A stretch of 6,696 nt of DNA from an uncultured Sutterella sp. Lineage in GTDB: Bacteria > Pseudomonadota > Gammaproteobacteria > Burkholderiales > Burkholderiaceae_F. Every line of letters begins with the position of its first letter. Within the stretch, counting starts at the first letter, position 1. A program made the position numbers and the translations under genes. Under the pieces are notes generated by a model. The model was not told where the DNA came from. It ran no database searches and worked only from the letters and a program-made list of their open reading frames with translations. The DNA lies in assembly GCA_900554375.1 (NCBI GenBank), contig USHK01000060.1:1-6696 (forward strand), written 5' to 3'. Shown piece after piece: positions 1 to 6,267 of the stretch.

Positions 1-48
1 CGAGATTCATGAGCGTCTCGTGGGCTCGGAGATGTGTATAAGAGACAG
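1..48. other. Illumina Nextera adapter contamination (not genomic)
   Basis: Bases 30-48 read AGATGTGTATAAGAGACAG, the Tn5 mosaic end used in Nextera libraries. Bases 15-29 (GTCTCGTGGGCTCGG) are the Nextera read-2 segment. Bases 1-6 (CGAGAT) match the end of the P7 primer, and bases 7-14 (TCATGAGC) sit exactly where the 8-base i7 index belongs. From memory, its reverse complement GCTCATGA is Nextera XT index N714. All four parts occur in library order and the reading frame of rpsQ breaks exactly at 48/49, so this is untrimmed adapter at a contig end and not a transposon in the organism. Open frames that run into it are artefacts. Confidence 0.98.
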
Positions 49-140
49 ACCTTACGTTCGACAAGAACCGTAACAGTCTTGTCCATCTTGGTGCTAATAG
101 CTTTGCCGATCAGCGTGCGTGTCAGTTTGTTTTCGCTCAT
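49..140 (-). CDS. rpsQ: 30S ribosomal protein S17, N-terminal fragment
   Basis: This encodes the first 30 residues of S17, an early-assembling 30S protein that binds 16S rRNA and is essential for small-subunit folding. The translation starts [16 protein letters not shown] and continues through the conserved [13 protein letters not shown] strand of the OB-fold; S17 is normally about 84-90 residues, so roughly two thirds is missing. The ATG at 140-138 overlaps the rpmC stop codon as ATGA, implying translational coupling. The loss of the 3' part comes from the contig ending in adapter sequence, not from a mutation. It is the last gene of the S10 operon in its usual place. The identification is firm; the rest of the gene lies outside the real sequence. 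Confidence 0.93.
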
Positions 141-331
141 TTCGTCGCTGCCTTCTGAGCAAGAATCGTACGGACGCGGGCAATGTCGCGACGTGTCTGA
201 CGAATCAGGCTCGTGTTTTCAAGTTGCTGATGAGACTTCTGCATGCGCAGATTAAACTGTGCTTTCAGAAGATCCTGCAGTTCTTTGTTAAGCGCAGCTT
301 CGTCCATAGCGCGTAAATCTTTGGCTTTCAT
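137..331 (-). CDS. rpmC: 50S ribosomal protein L29
   Basis: L29 is a small helical protein near the peptide exit tunnel of the 50S subunit, next to L23, where it helps form the docking platform for nascent-chain factors. The product is 64 residues, against about 63 in E. coli, starting [18 protein letters not shown]. It shows the family's two-helix layout, with the typical [19 protein letters not shown] segment (about residues 21-39) and the [15 protein letters not shown] helix (about 43-57). The ATG at 331 is preceded by AGGAG with 6 nt spacing. It lies 12 nt after rplP, and its TGA overlaps the rpsQ ATG by 3 bases. There is nothing unusual in the sequence. Confidence 0.97.
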   Translation of the reverse strand: MKAKDLRAMDEAALNKELQDLLKAQFNLRMQKSHQQLENTSLIRQTRRDIARVRTILAQKAATK

Positions 332-343
332 TCTGCACTCCTA

Positions 344-760
344 TTACTGGCCGATTTGACGTGTAACGAACATGGACTTGAGCGGAAGCTTGGCCGCAGC
401 AAGGCGGAAAGCTTCACGAGCAAGCGCTTCATCAACACCGTCAAGTTCATAAATGACGCGGCCCGGCTGAACCAGAGCAACCCAGAATTCGGGATTGCCT
501 TTACCATTACCCATACGGACTTCAGCCGGTTTGGAGGAAATGGGTTTGTCCGGGAAGACGCGGATCCATACGCGACCGCCGCGCTTGATGTGACGAGTGA
601 TCGCACGACGAGCAGCTTCGATCTGACGTGCTGTCAGACGACCGCGTTCTGTAACTTTCAGACCGAACTGGCCGAAAGAAACTTTAGCACCTCTCTGGGC
701 CAGACCGTAGTTACGGCCTTTCTGGTCCTTACGGTACTTAGTTCTGTTTGGTTGAAGCAT
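344..760 (-). CDS. rplP: 50S ribosomal protein L16
   Basis: L16 binds 23S rRNA near the A site and the central protuberance and helps position the aminoacyl-tRNA; it is a late assembly protein. The product has 138 residues (E. coli 136) and starts [17 protein letters not shown], a hallmark N-terminus. The family core is present: [18 protein letters not shown] (about 41-58), then the basic [13 protein letters not shown] loop and [19 protein letters not shown] (about 78-96). The C-terminal [18 protein letters not shown] helix is intact. The start is supported by AAGGAG 7 nt upstream. Only 2 nt separate it from the rpsC stop, so it is probably translated by ribosomes coming from rpsC. I see no anomaly. 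Confidence 0.98.
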   Translation of the reverse strand: MLQPNRTKYRKDQKGRNYGLAQRGAKVSFGQFGLKVTERGRLTARQIEAARRAITRHIKRGGRVWIRVFPDKPISSKPAEVRMGNGKGNPEFWVALVQPGRVIYELDGVDEALAREAFRLAAAKLPLKSMFVTRQIGQ

Positions 761-762
761 GT

Positions 763-1557
763 TTATTCTCCTTCCTTAGCAGCAGCTGCAGCAGCGGGTT
801 TGCGCGGTGCACGAGCCTGCTTGCCTTCAGCGCCGTCAGCCTGCTTGCGAGGACGGCGATTAGCCGGCTTGCCGGGACGACGGTTGCGGCGGTCTTCACG
901 ATCGGCCGGAGCTTCAACAGCAACATCCTTACCGGTATTGTCGCCCTTGTAAACCCAAACCTTAACGCCGATGATGCCGTAAGTTGTCTGAGCTTCAGAG
1001 AAGCCATAGTCGATATCGGCACGAAGTGTATGAAGAGGTACACGGCCTTCACGATACCATTCGGTACGGGCAATTTCAGCACCGTTCAAACGGCCGGAAG
1101 ACATGATCTTGATACCAAGGGCGCCTTGACGCATTGCGTTCTGCATGGCGCGCTTCATGGCGCGGCGGAACATAATACGTTTTTCAAGCTGCTGAGTAAT
1201 GCTGTCGGCGATGAGCTGGGCGTCGAGGTCAGGACGACGGATCTCTTCGATATTGACATGGACGGGAACGCCCATCAACTTCTGGAGTTCAGCCTTCAGA
1301 ACTTCAATGTCTTCACCCTTTTTACCGATCACAACACCCGGACGAGCGGAGAAAATTGTGATGCGAGCGTTCTTTGCAGGACGCTCGATAAGAATACGAC
1401 CTACGGAAGCGTTCTTGAGCTTTTTGCTCAGGTAATCGCGAACTTTGAGGTCTTCAGCCAATGTGCGGGCAAAATCGCGGCCAGTAGCATACCAACGGGA
1501 GGTCCAGTCGTGTGTTACGGGAAGGCGAAAGCCTGTCGGATTAATTTTCTGTCCCAT
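763..1557 (-). CDS. rpsC: 30S ribosomal protein S3 with long basic C-terminal tail
   Basis: S3 lies at the mRNA entry channel of the 30S subunit and, with S4 and S5, contributes to mRNA unwinding. The N-terminus [13 protein letters not shown] is diagnostic. The type-2 KH domain (about 39-107) has its GXXG loop as GKKG at 78-81. R131, R132 and K135, the entry-channel residues implicated in helicase activity in E. coli, are conserved at identical numbers. The C-terminal S3 domain ends near residue 211. Beyond it is a tail of about 50 residues rich in Arg, Lys, Pro and Ala, including a run of six alanines (255-260). The protein is 264 residues, against 233 in E. coli; tails like this are familiar in betaproteobacteria and are probably disordered. 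AGGTGA precedes the ATG, 10 nt after rplV. Confidence 0.98.
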   Translation of the reverse strand: MGQKINPTGFRLPVTHDWTSRWYATGRDFARTLAEDLKVRDYLSKKLKNASVGRILIERPAKNARITIFSARPGVVIGKKGEDIEVLKAELQKLMGVPVHVNIEEIRRPDLDAQLIADSITQQLEKRIMFRRAMKRAMQNAMRQGALGIKIMSSGRLNGAEIARTEWYREGRVPLHTLRADIDYGFSEAQTTYGIIGVKVWVYKGDNTGKDVAVEAPADREDRRNRRPGKPANRRPRKQADGAEGKQARAPRKPAAAAAAKEGE

Positions 1558-1567
1558 GGGTCACCTA

Positions 1568-1912
1568 TTATTTCTTCGCCGGGGTATCACCGACTGTCAC
1601 ATAAATGTGGCAAGTCTGCTTACCGATACGGGCACCGCGGCCTTTTGCTCTTGCAGAGAAACGACGGAGTGTCGTGGCTTTCTCAACATAGATCGAGGTC
1701 ACACGAAGTTCGTCAATGTCTGCACCGTTATTGTGTTCGGCATTGGCAATTGCAGAATCGAGAGCTTTGCGGATGATGCCGGCAGCTTTCTTCTGCGTGA
1801 AAGAAAGAATGTTCAGGGCCTTGTCAACGGGCTTACCGCGGACAAGATCCGCAACCAAACGGCCTTTCTGAGCCGAGAGGCGAACTCCACGTACGATTGC
1901 TGTGGTTTCCAT
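1568..1912 (-). CDS. rplV: 50S ribosomal protein L22
   Basis: L22 binds 23S rRNA, and its extended beta-hairpin lines the narrowest part of the peptide exit tunnel together with L4; changes in that loop give macrolide resistance elsewhere. The product has 114 residues (E. coli 110). It has the family segments [18 protein letters not shown] (about 10-27), the helix around [20 protein letters not shown] and the hairpin [20 protein letters not shown] (about 81-100). No insertion or deletion in the hairpin is evident by eye against the family pattern RAKGRA..I.KRT.HI, so there is no sign of macrolide-resistance loop changes. The ATG at 1912 is 5 nt from the rpsS stop, and the ribosome binding site AGAGG lies in the last rpsS codons. 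Confidence 0.97.
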   Translation of the reverse strand: METTAIVRGVRLSAQKGRLVADLVRGKPVDKALNILSFTQKKAAGIIRKALDSAIANAEHNNGADIDELRVTSIYVEKATTLRRFSARAKGRGARIGKQTCHIYVTVGDTPAKK

Positions 1913-1917
1913 TGTTA

Positions 1918-2202
1918 TTACCTCTTAGCTGGAGCAGCCTTCTTATCAGCTGCGTGGCCTTTGAAAGTACGGGTCAATGCAAATTCACCCAGCTTATGGC
2001 CAACCATGTTTTCATTGATAAAAACCGGCACATGCTGACGTCCGTTGTGGACGGCAATTGTTAAACCGATAAATTCAGGAAGAATAGTCGAGCGGCGAGA
2101 CCAGGTCTTGATAGGACGCTTGTCACGGCTAGCTTGAGCGGCTTCGACTTTCTTCAGTAAGGATCCGTCAACGAACGGTCCCTTCTTAAGCGAACGAGAC
2201 AT
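1918..2202 (-). CDS. rpsS: 30S ribosomal protein S19
   Basis: S19 sits in the head of the 30S subunit, forms a complex with S13 and contacts the A-site tRNA and the 50S bridge. The 94-residue product (E. coli 92) starts [16 protein letters not shown], the canonical N-terminus. The conserved core is present in order: [20 protein letters not shown] (about 32-51), then [11 protein letters not shown], then [18 protein letters not shown] (about 66-83). The tail is short, basic and alanine-rich. A run of five G bases upstream of the ATG acts as a probable ribosome binding site. It lies 10 nt after rplB and 5 nt before rplV, in standard operon order. Confidence 0.98.
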   Translation of the reverse strand: MSRSLKKGPFVDGSLLKKVEAAQASRDKRPIKTWSRRSTILPEFIGLTIAVHNGRQHVPVFINENMVGHKLGEFALTRTFKGHAADKKAAPAKR

Positions 2203-2212
2203 TCAGGCCCCC

Positions 2213-3040
2213 TTACTTGCGATAGCGACGCGACACGATCATGTTGTCGGTGCGTTTGTTGTTACGAGTACGATAACCCTTGGTGAGCTGGCCCCAAGGT
2301 GTGACAGGAGCGCGACCGGTACCGGTACGACCTTCACCACCACCATGCGGATGGTCAACAGGGTTCATCACAACACCGCGGACGGTCGGACGGATACCGC
2401 GCCAACGCTTGGCACCGGCTTTTCCGAGTTCACGCAGGCTGTTTTCTTCATTACCGACAGTTCCGATCGTTGCACGGCATTCGATAAGAATGCGGCGAAC
2501 TTCACCAGAACGCAGACGGATCTGAGCGTAAGCACCTTCGCGAGCAAGAAGCTGAGCGAAAGCACCGGCGGCACGAACCATCTGAGCACCTTTACCAGGC
2601 TTCATTTCGATGTTGTGAATCGTGGAACCGACGGGAATATTGCGCAGGGGAAGAGCATTACCGACTTTGATCGGGGCTTCCTGACCGCTCATAATTTCAT
2701 CACCGGCTTTCAAACCTTTCGGAGCGATGATATAGCGGCGTTCGCCGTCCTTATAAAGGACAAGTGCGATGTTAGCGGAACGGTTCGGATCATATTCCAA
2801 ACGCTCAACAATAGCGGGGATACCGTCTTTATCACGCTTGAAGTCGATGATACGGTAAGCCTTCTTATGGCCGCCGCCTTGATGGCGAACAGTAATACGG
2901 CCAAAGTTGTTACGACCGGATCCGCGGTTCTTCTTTTCTACGAGGGCTGCATAGGGCTTGCCTTTATGCAGTTCCGGGTTCACGACTTTAACTGCGTGAC
3001 GACGACCGGCAGATGTAGGTTTCAGTTTAATCAGAGCCAT
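2213..3040 (-). CDS. rplB: 50S ribosomal protein L2
   Basis: L2 is one of the most conserved ribosomal proteins. It is needed for subunit association and lies close to the peptidyl transferase centre. The product has 275 residues (E. coli 273). The N-terminal OB-fold region carries [17 protein letters not shown] (about 47-63), and an SH3-like domain follows. The C-terminal signature [18 protein letters not shown] spans 226-243; H230 is the equivalent of E. coli His229, the residue linked to peptidyl transferase activity, so the key residue is present. The ATG overlaps the rplW TAA by one base (TAATG), and AGGTG lies just upstream, so the two genes are translationally coupled. Confidence 0.99.
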   Translation of the reverse strand: MALIKLKPTSAGRRHAVKVVNPELHKGKPYAALVEKKNRGSGRNNFGRITVRHQGGGHKKAYRIIDFKRDKDGIPAIVERLEYDPNRSANIALVLYKDGERRYIIAPKGLKAGDEIMSGQEAPIKVGNALPLRNIPVGSTIHNIEMKPGKGAQMVRAAGAFAQLLAREGAYAQIRLRSGEVRRILIECRATIGTVGNEENSLRELGKAGAKRWRGIRPTVRGVVMNPVDHPHGGGEGRTGTGRAPVTPWGQLTKGYRTRNNKRTDNMIVSRRYRK

Positions 3041-3336
3041 TACTTCACCTCTGCGAAGTTAATTTCCTGACCTTCTTCCAAGCAAACATAGGCTTTGCGA
3101 ACGTCATTGCGCTTGCCGGGGAAACGACCGTTGCGTTTCTGTTTGCCCTTAAGGTTCAGCATTTGGACGCCTTTGACCTTAACTTTGAAAAGTAATTCAA
3201 CGGCGGCTTTCACATCTTCTTTGGTTGCTTCAGGAACAACGCGGAAGATGTACTGATTGTTCTTTTCACCGATTCTGGTGCTCTTTTCAGAGACGATAGA
3301 ACCGAGGATTGCTTTGTAAAGGAAATCTTGGCTCAT
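3040..3336 (-). CDS. rplW: 50S ribosomal protein L23
   Basis: L23 lies at the exit of the peptide tunnel and is the docking site for trigger factor and the signal recognition particle. I choose the ATG at 3336 (98 residues) over an in-frame GTG at 3342. The ATG overlaps the rplD stop as ATGA, has GGAG 8 nt upstream, and gives a length close to E. coli L23 (100). The conserved IVSEKST motif is at 14-20, and E17 corresponds to E. coli Glu18, the trigger-factor contact. The extended rRNA-binding loop carries [16 protein letters not shown] (about 63-78), followed by the final [12 protein letters not shown] strand. Both ends overlap the neighbouring genes. Confidence 0.96.
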   Translation of the reverse strand: MSQDFLYKAILGSIVSEKSTRIGEKNNQYIFRVVPEATKEDVKAAVELLFKVKVKGVQMLNLKGKQKRNGRFPGKRNDVRKAYVCLEEGQEINFAEVK

Positions 3337-3953
3337 CCCCACATCTCCTCAAGTTTGCTGATTGCTGCTTTAGTAACAACAACGGAATCAAAGTGAACCA
3401 GGGAGACCGGATCAGCATAGCGAGGCTCAACAACCCAAACGTTCTTCAGGTTGCGGCTGGCAAGATCCAGATTTTCGCTGATTTCGTCAGTGATGATAAG
3501 AGCGCTGGTCAGACCCATAGCTTTGAGCTTGTTTGCAAAGTTCTTTGTCTTGGGTGTGTCAACGTCAATGTTCTCCACAACGACGAGACGGCCGTCGATG
3601 GCTAACTTGGAGAGGATGCAGGCCATTGCGCCGCGCATCATCTTCTTGTTAACTTTTTGTGTGAAGTTTTCATCAGGTGTGTTGGGGAAAGCTCTGCCGC
3701 CTCCGCGCCATACTGGAGAGGAGGACATACCTGCACGTGCACGACCTGTGCCTTTCTGGCGCCAGGGTTTACGTGTAGAGTGGTGGACAGCTTCACGAGT
3801 CAGCTGTGCACGGGTTCCAAGACGAGCATTTGCTTGGTAAGCAACGACGATCTGGTGAACCAGTGCTTCATTGTATTCACGACCGAAAACGGTGTCGGCA
3901 GCCGCAAGGGTTGCGGTCTGCTGGCCCTGATCGTTTACGACTTTCAGTTCCAT
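3333..3953 (-). CDS. rplD: 50S ribosomal protein L4
   Basis: L4 is an early 50S assembly protein whose extended loop reaches into the peptide tunnel opposite L22. In E. coli it also represses its own operon by binding the S10 leader. The product has 206 residues (E. coli 201). The tunnel loop is plain: [17 protein letters not shown] (59-75) followed by [19 protein letters not shown] (79-97), in the form typical of betaproteobacteria. The C-terminal globular part includes [16 protein letters not shown] and ALIITDE. AAGGAG, 6 nt before the ATG, overlaps the rplC stop codon, so the two are probably coupled. No resistance-type loop insertion is obvious. Whether this L4 autoregulates is unclear, because no E. 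coli-like leader is visible before rpsJ. Confidence 0.98.
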   Translation of the reverse strand: MELKVVNDQGQQTATLAAADTVFGREYNEALVHQIVVAYQANARLGTRAQLTREAVHHSTRKPWRQKGTGRARAGMSSSPVWRGGGRAFPNTPDENFTQKVNKKMMRGAMACILSKLAIDGRLVVVENIDVDTPKTKNFANKLKAMGLTSALIITDEISENLDLASRNLKNVWVVEPRYADPVSLVHFDSVVVTKAAISKLEEMWG

Positions 3954-3963
3954 AAATCGCTCC

Positions 3964-4614
3964 TTAGGCTTTGGCCTTAACAGCCGGACGGATGATTACT
4001 TCGCCGTTGGCGCAGCCGGGGACGGCTCCGCGGACAAGGATCAATTGACGATCGGCGTCCACACGGGCGATAACCAAATTCTGAGTTGTGCGCTGGACGT
4101 CACCAAGGTGACCAGCCATGCGCTTGCCAGGGAAAACGCGGCCCGGATCCTGACGGTTACCGATAGAACCAGGGGCATTTGTAGACACGGAGTTACCGTG
4201 GCTGGCGCGGTTGGAAGAGAAGTGATGACGCTTGATTGCGCCGGCAAAACCCTTACCGATTGTTGTTCCCGTAACGTCAACTTTCTGACCTTCGGAGAAC
4301 ATATCGATGGAAAGAGTCTGACCGACTTTCATTTCGCCGATCTTGTCTTCTTCAACATGGAATTCTTTGAGCACGGAACCTGCTTCGACACCAGCTTTTT
4401 CAAACTGGCCTTTAAGAGGCTTGCTCACACGCGACGGCTTCTTGGAGCCGAAGGCGACTTGCACTGCATTGTAGCCGTCAGTCTCAACCGTTTTTACCTG
4501 TGTAATGCGGTTGTTCGACACTTCGAGCACGGTTACCGGAATGGAAACACCATCTTCGGTAAAGATGCGCGTCATGCCGATCTTGCGACCGACGAGGCCG
4601 AGCTTCTCACTCAT
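3964..4614 (-). CDS. rplC: 50S ribosomal protein L3
   Basis: L3 nucleates 50S assembly, and its long loop reaches towards the peptidyl transferase centre. The ATG at 4614 gives 216 residues (E. coli 209), starting [18 protein letters not shown], the expected conserved start. GGAG lies 6 nt upstream, so a longer in-frame extension to 4665 is not needed. The central loop contains [18 protein letters not shown] (149-166); Q155 matches E. coli Gln150, which PrmB methylates, so the modification site is kept. In most bacteria rplC directly follows rpsJ. Here 1653 nt carrying apbE on the other strand lies between them, making rplC the first gene of its transcription unit. Two candidate promoters lie at 4700-4785. 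Confidence 0.98.
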   Translation of the reverse strand: MSEKLGLVGRKIGMTRIFTEDGVSIPVTVLEVSNNRITQVKTVETDGYNAVQVAFGSKKPSRVSKPLKGQFEKAGVEAGSVLKEFHVEEDKIGEMKVGQTLSIDMFSEGQKVDVTGTTIGKGFAGAIKRHHFSSNRASHGNSVSTNAPGSIGNRQDPGRVFPGKRMAGHLGDVQRTTQNLVIARVDADRQLILVRGAVPGCANGEVIIRPAVKAKA

Positions 4615-4626
4615 TATTATCTCCAC

Positions 4627-4646
4627 CCAGGCTGCGATTGGCCTGG
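4627..4646 (-). promoter_or_regulatory. Small hairpin just before the rplC ribosome binding site
   Basis: CCAGGC and GCCTGG form a perfect 6-bp stem with an 8-nt loop in the rplC 5' leader. The GGAG ribosome binding site (4624-4621) begins 2 nt after the stem. It could modulate translation initiation or be a binding site for a ribosomal protein, but stems of this size arise by chance and I know no matching described element. Confidence 0.3.
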
Positions 4647-4699
4647 ACAAGTTAGAAAAAGTCACCGAAAAAGAATAGCGGTGACCACGAAAGACACGG

Positions 4700-4728
4700 A
4701 TTGTACATCGCGAACTTCAAAAAAGCAA
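4700..4728 (-). promoter_or_regulatory. Candidate sigma70 promoter P1 for rplC operon
   Basis: On the minus strand, TTGCTT (4728-4723) and TACAAT (4705-4700) are separated by exactly 17 nt. The -10 box has one mismatch to TATAAT; the -35 box is weaker. Transcription would start near 4693, giving a leader of about 80 nt before rplC. Some promoter is needed here, because rpsJ is followed by a terminator and an opposing gene. Confidence 0.5.
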
Positions 4729-4757
4729 ATATTCTCCTTCAATTCATAGAGTTATCA

Positions 4758-4785
4758 ATTGTAAGGAGACTAACTAATCTCACAA
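4758..4785 (-). promoter_or_regulatory. Candidate sigma70 promoter P2 for rplC operon
   Basis: On the minus strand, TTGTGA (4785-4780) and TACAAT (4763-4758) are separated by 16 nt: four of six and five of six consensus matches. It lies about 58 nt upstream of P1 and uses the same -10 sequence. The leader would be about 137 nt. The two could be tandem promoters, or only one may be real. Confidence 0.45.
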
Positions 4786-4838
4786 TCGAACGTGAAAACC
4801 ATCATTTTTAGGTCTTCCAGCTAGCACTTCGGATAAGT

Positions 4839-4868
4839 TTGACAACATATTTAATGTTTTGATACCTT
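4839..4868 (+). promoter_or_regulatory. Candidate distal promoter for apbE
   Basis: A perfect TTGACA (4839-4844) is followed after 18 nt by TACCTT (4863-4868), which is preceded by TG one base upstream in the manner of an extended -10. The -10 match itself is poor (three of six). It would be divergent from the rplC promoters and would give apbE a leader of almost 200 nt. Confidence 0.3.
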
Positions 4869-5042
4869 AATCCTCTGCCCCACGTTCAGCGCCTTGAAGT
4901 TCTTGCGCTGAATCGTAAAAAGCCTGTCTGCTCGGGCATAGCCGCCGCGGCCGAGTCGCTGCGTCCGGATTTTGATTCCCTTTAATTTCTCTTTGAGCGC
5001 AAGTTTTTTTGCATCAAGAAAATAATCTTTACAATTACTAAC
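4851..5042 (-). pseudogene. Possible 3' remnant of an unknown gene (no start codon)
   Basis: A stop-free minus-strand frame of 63 codons runs from just after an in-frame TAA (5045-5043) to a TAA at 4853-4851. It has no ATG, and its only GTG comes close to its end. The translation ends IQRKNFKALNVGQRIKVSKH, and it looks protein-like, with GC by codon position in its last 42 codons of roughly 55, 43 and 67 percent. The segment 4871-4978 is clearly GC-richer than the AT-rich flanks, as expected for an old coding piece. I do not recognise the family. The antisense frame in the same register is also open for 40 codons (4863-4982), so the coding strand is uncertain, and chance cannot be excluded. 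Confidence 0.2.
5008..5035 (+). promoter_or_regulatory. Candidate proximal promoter for apbE
   Basis: TTTGCA (5008-5013) and TACAAT (5030-5035) are 16 nt apart, with four and five matches to the consensus boxes. Transcription would begin near 5042, leaving a leader of about 30 nt before the apbE ATG. It is a better positioned alternative to the distal candidate. Confidence 0.35.
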
Positions 5043-5072
5043 TTATTTATCCGTTTCATCTTTTAAAAGAAA

Positions 5073-6146
5073 ATGCAATCTAAAAAGATCCTTCTTTCTC
5101 TGATTGCCGCACTCACTTTCACTGCGAGTTCAGCAACTGCTTCCGATGTTTACAGCGCAGATACTTTTGCCATCGGAACTCTCATTAACGGCCAATTCAA
5201 AGTCGACAATAAAGAGAAAGCGGAAGCCTGCTATAAAATTCTCAACGATGAAACTCGCCGGCTTGAATATATTCTTTCTGCTTATGATCCCGACAGCGAT
5301 GTCTCTCGTCTAAACCAGCATCCGGGCGAATGGATTGAAATCGAACCGGAAACATTCGAAGTTTTAAACGGATCTAAAACTATCGCCGCTTTGACACACG
5401 GAACGTTTGATCCGACAGTCGGAGCACTCGTCAAGCTTTGGAGCGTCGATCAGCCCGAACACAGAGTTCCGAGCGAAGCTGAAATTAAGAAGGCGCTGAT
5501 TAACGTTGACTACAACTTAATCGACGCAAAAAAAGAGAACGGAAAATATTTCGGAAAAATCGGTAAAAAACAATCTGTCTCTTTCGGGGCAATCGGAAAA
5601 GGCTACATCGCCGATAAGGTCATTAATAAACTTAAACGGGGAGGCTGCGAAGACGCGCTCGTCAGCCTCGGCGGAAACGTCATTGGCTCCGGTACGAACG
5701 GCTCGGATAAACCGTGGTCAATCGGTCTGCAGAGACCGGATAAAGAGAGAGGCGAATATTTTGCAGTAGTGCCTTTGAAGAATACTTCAGTCGTCACTTC
5801 AGGAGATTATGAAAAATTTTTCATCAAGGACGGAGTCAAATATCACCACATCCTAAATCCGAAAACCGGCAAGCCCGTTCCGGCAACTTTATCCTCCGTC
5901 ACCATTATCGATGACAATTCCGCCAAAGCAGATGCTTTGTGCACCGCACTTTTTGTCATGGGGTGGTCCGGGGCTATTGAATATTTGCAAAAACATCCCG
6001 ACTTGAAGGCGGTCCTCCTCTCCGAGGACCTGAAGCATGTCGCAATGACCGATTCTGCGTCTAAGATCGTTAATGTCATTGATAAAAATATGACTGTCGA
6101 TATTATTCCGCCGAAAGGAAAAATCGCTTTCGTGAGCCTCAAGTAA
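5073..6146 (+). CDS. apbE: FAD:protein FMN transferase, secreted (ApbE family)
   Basis: ApbE uses FAD to attach FMN covalently to a Thr or Ser of flavoproteins such as NqrB/NqrC, RnfG/RnfD and FMN-binding-domain reductases, acting in the periplasm with Mg2+. The protein has 357 residues, normal for the family. Residues 1-23 are a Sec signal peptide (KK, a hydrophobic core, ATA before the cut) with no lipobox cysteine, so it is probably soluble. Family motifs appear in order: LSAYDPDSDVSRLN (68-81), GTFDPTVGALVKLW (110-123), SFGAIGKGYIADK (170-182), TSGDYEKFF (242-250), HHILNPKTGKP (258-268) and AKADALCTALFVMG (284-297), with D287 and T291 at the usual metal-binding positions. It appears catalytically competent. 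The ribosome binding site is weak (AAAAGA). No flavoprotein target or partner lies nearby; it stands alone, opposite to the ribosomal genes, between rpsJ and rplC. Confidence 0.95.
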   Translation: MQSKKILLSLIAALTFTASSATASDVYSADTFAIGTLINGQFKVDNKEKAEACYKILNDETRRLEYILSAYDPDSDVSRLNQHPGEWIEIEPETFEVLNGSKTIAALTHGTFDPTVGALVKLWSVDQPEHRVPSEAEIKKALINVDYNLIDAKKENGKYFGKIGKKQSVSFGAIGKGYIADKVINKLKRGGCEDALVSLGGNVIGSGTNGSDKPWSIGLQRPDKERGEYFAVVPLKNTSVVTSGDYEKFFIKDGVKYHHILNPKTGKPVPATLSSVTIIDDNSAKADALCTALFVMGWSGAIEYLQKHPDLKAVLLSEDLKHVAMTDSASKIVNVIDKNMTVDIIPPKGKIAFVSLK

Positions 6147-6165
6147 CGTACTCGCCGCCCATGTT

Positions 6166-6201
6166 AAAAACGCCCTCGAAAATCAATTCGAGGGCGTTTT
6201 T
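6166..6201 (+). terminator. Intrinsic terminator of apbE, bidirectional
   Basis: A perfect 15-bp inverted repeat (6166-6180 with 6187-6201) encloses the 6-nt loop AATCAA. The GC core is CGCCCTCGAA and the stem ends in five T, followed by GTTT. It begins 20 nt after the apbE stop. The opposite strand also ends in five T, so it can stop minus-strand transcripts that pass the rpsJ terminator. Confidence 0.93.
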
Positions 6202-6216
6202 GTTTCGACCTAAAAA

Positions 6217-6248
6217 TAAGCCCTTTGAACTTACATTCAAAGGGCTTA
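6217..6248 (-). terminator. Intrinsic terminator of rpsJ
   Basis: A perfect 13-bp stem (6236-6248 with 6217-6229) surrounds a 6-nt loop. Read on the minus strand, the stem core AAGCCCTTTGAA is followed by TTATTTTTA, the U-rich tail of a classical terminator. It starts 19 nt after the rpsJ stop codon, so it should end tuf-rpsJ transcripts before they reach apbE and rplC. Confidence 0.9.
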
Positions 6249-6267
6249 CCGAATTCAGTCAACCTTA

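Noticed and set aside
30..48. Tn5 mosaic end as a sign of a transposon
   Set aside because: It occurs within a full sequencing adapter with index, so it is a library artefact.
34..255. 73-codon plus-strand open frame at the left edge
   Set aside because: Its first codons are Nextera adapter and the rest is antisense to rpsQ and rpmC, so it is not a gene.
763..925. S3 C-terminal tail as a fusion or foreign domain
   Set aside because: Basic Ala/Pro/Arg-rich S3 tails are common in betaproteobacteria; no domain is recognisable.
748..1776. Long plus-strand open frame (342 codons)
   Set aside because: It is antisense to rpsC and part of rplV, whose identity is certain; its translation resembles no family I know.
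2345..3070. Plus-strand open frame of 241 codons
   Set aside because: It is a shadow of rplB on the opposite strand, with no credible start context or family.
3337..3342. GTG start for L23 two codons upstream
   Set aside because: The ATG at 3336 has better ribosome binding site spacing and the ATGA overlap with rplD.
4615..4665. N-terminal extension of L3 by 17 residues
   Set aside because: The conserved L3 start and a well-spaced GGAG support the ATG at 4614; the extension has no family similarity.
4045..4749. Plus-strand open frame of 234 codons running out of rplC
   Set aside because: It is mostly antisense to the conserved rplC sequence; the part beyond rplC overlaps the candidate promoter.
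4982..5014. Ten-codon minus-strand open frame (MQKNLRSKRN) as a leader peptide
   Set aside because: It has no ribosome binding site, lies upstream of the rplC promoter candidates and shows no repeated regulatory codons.
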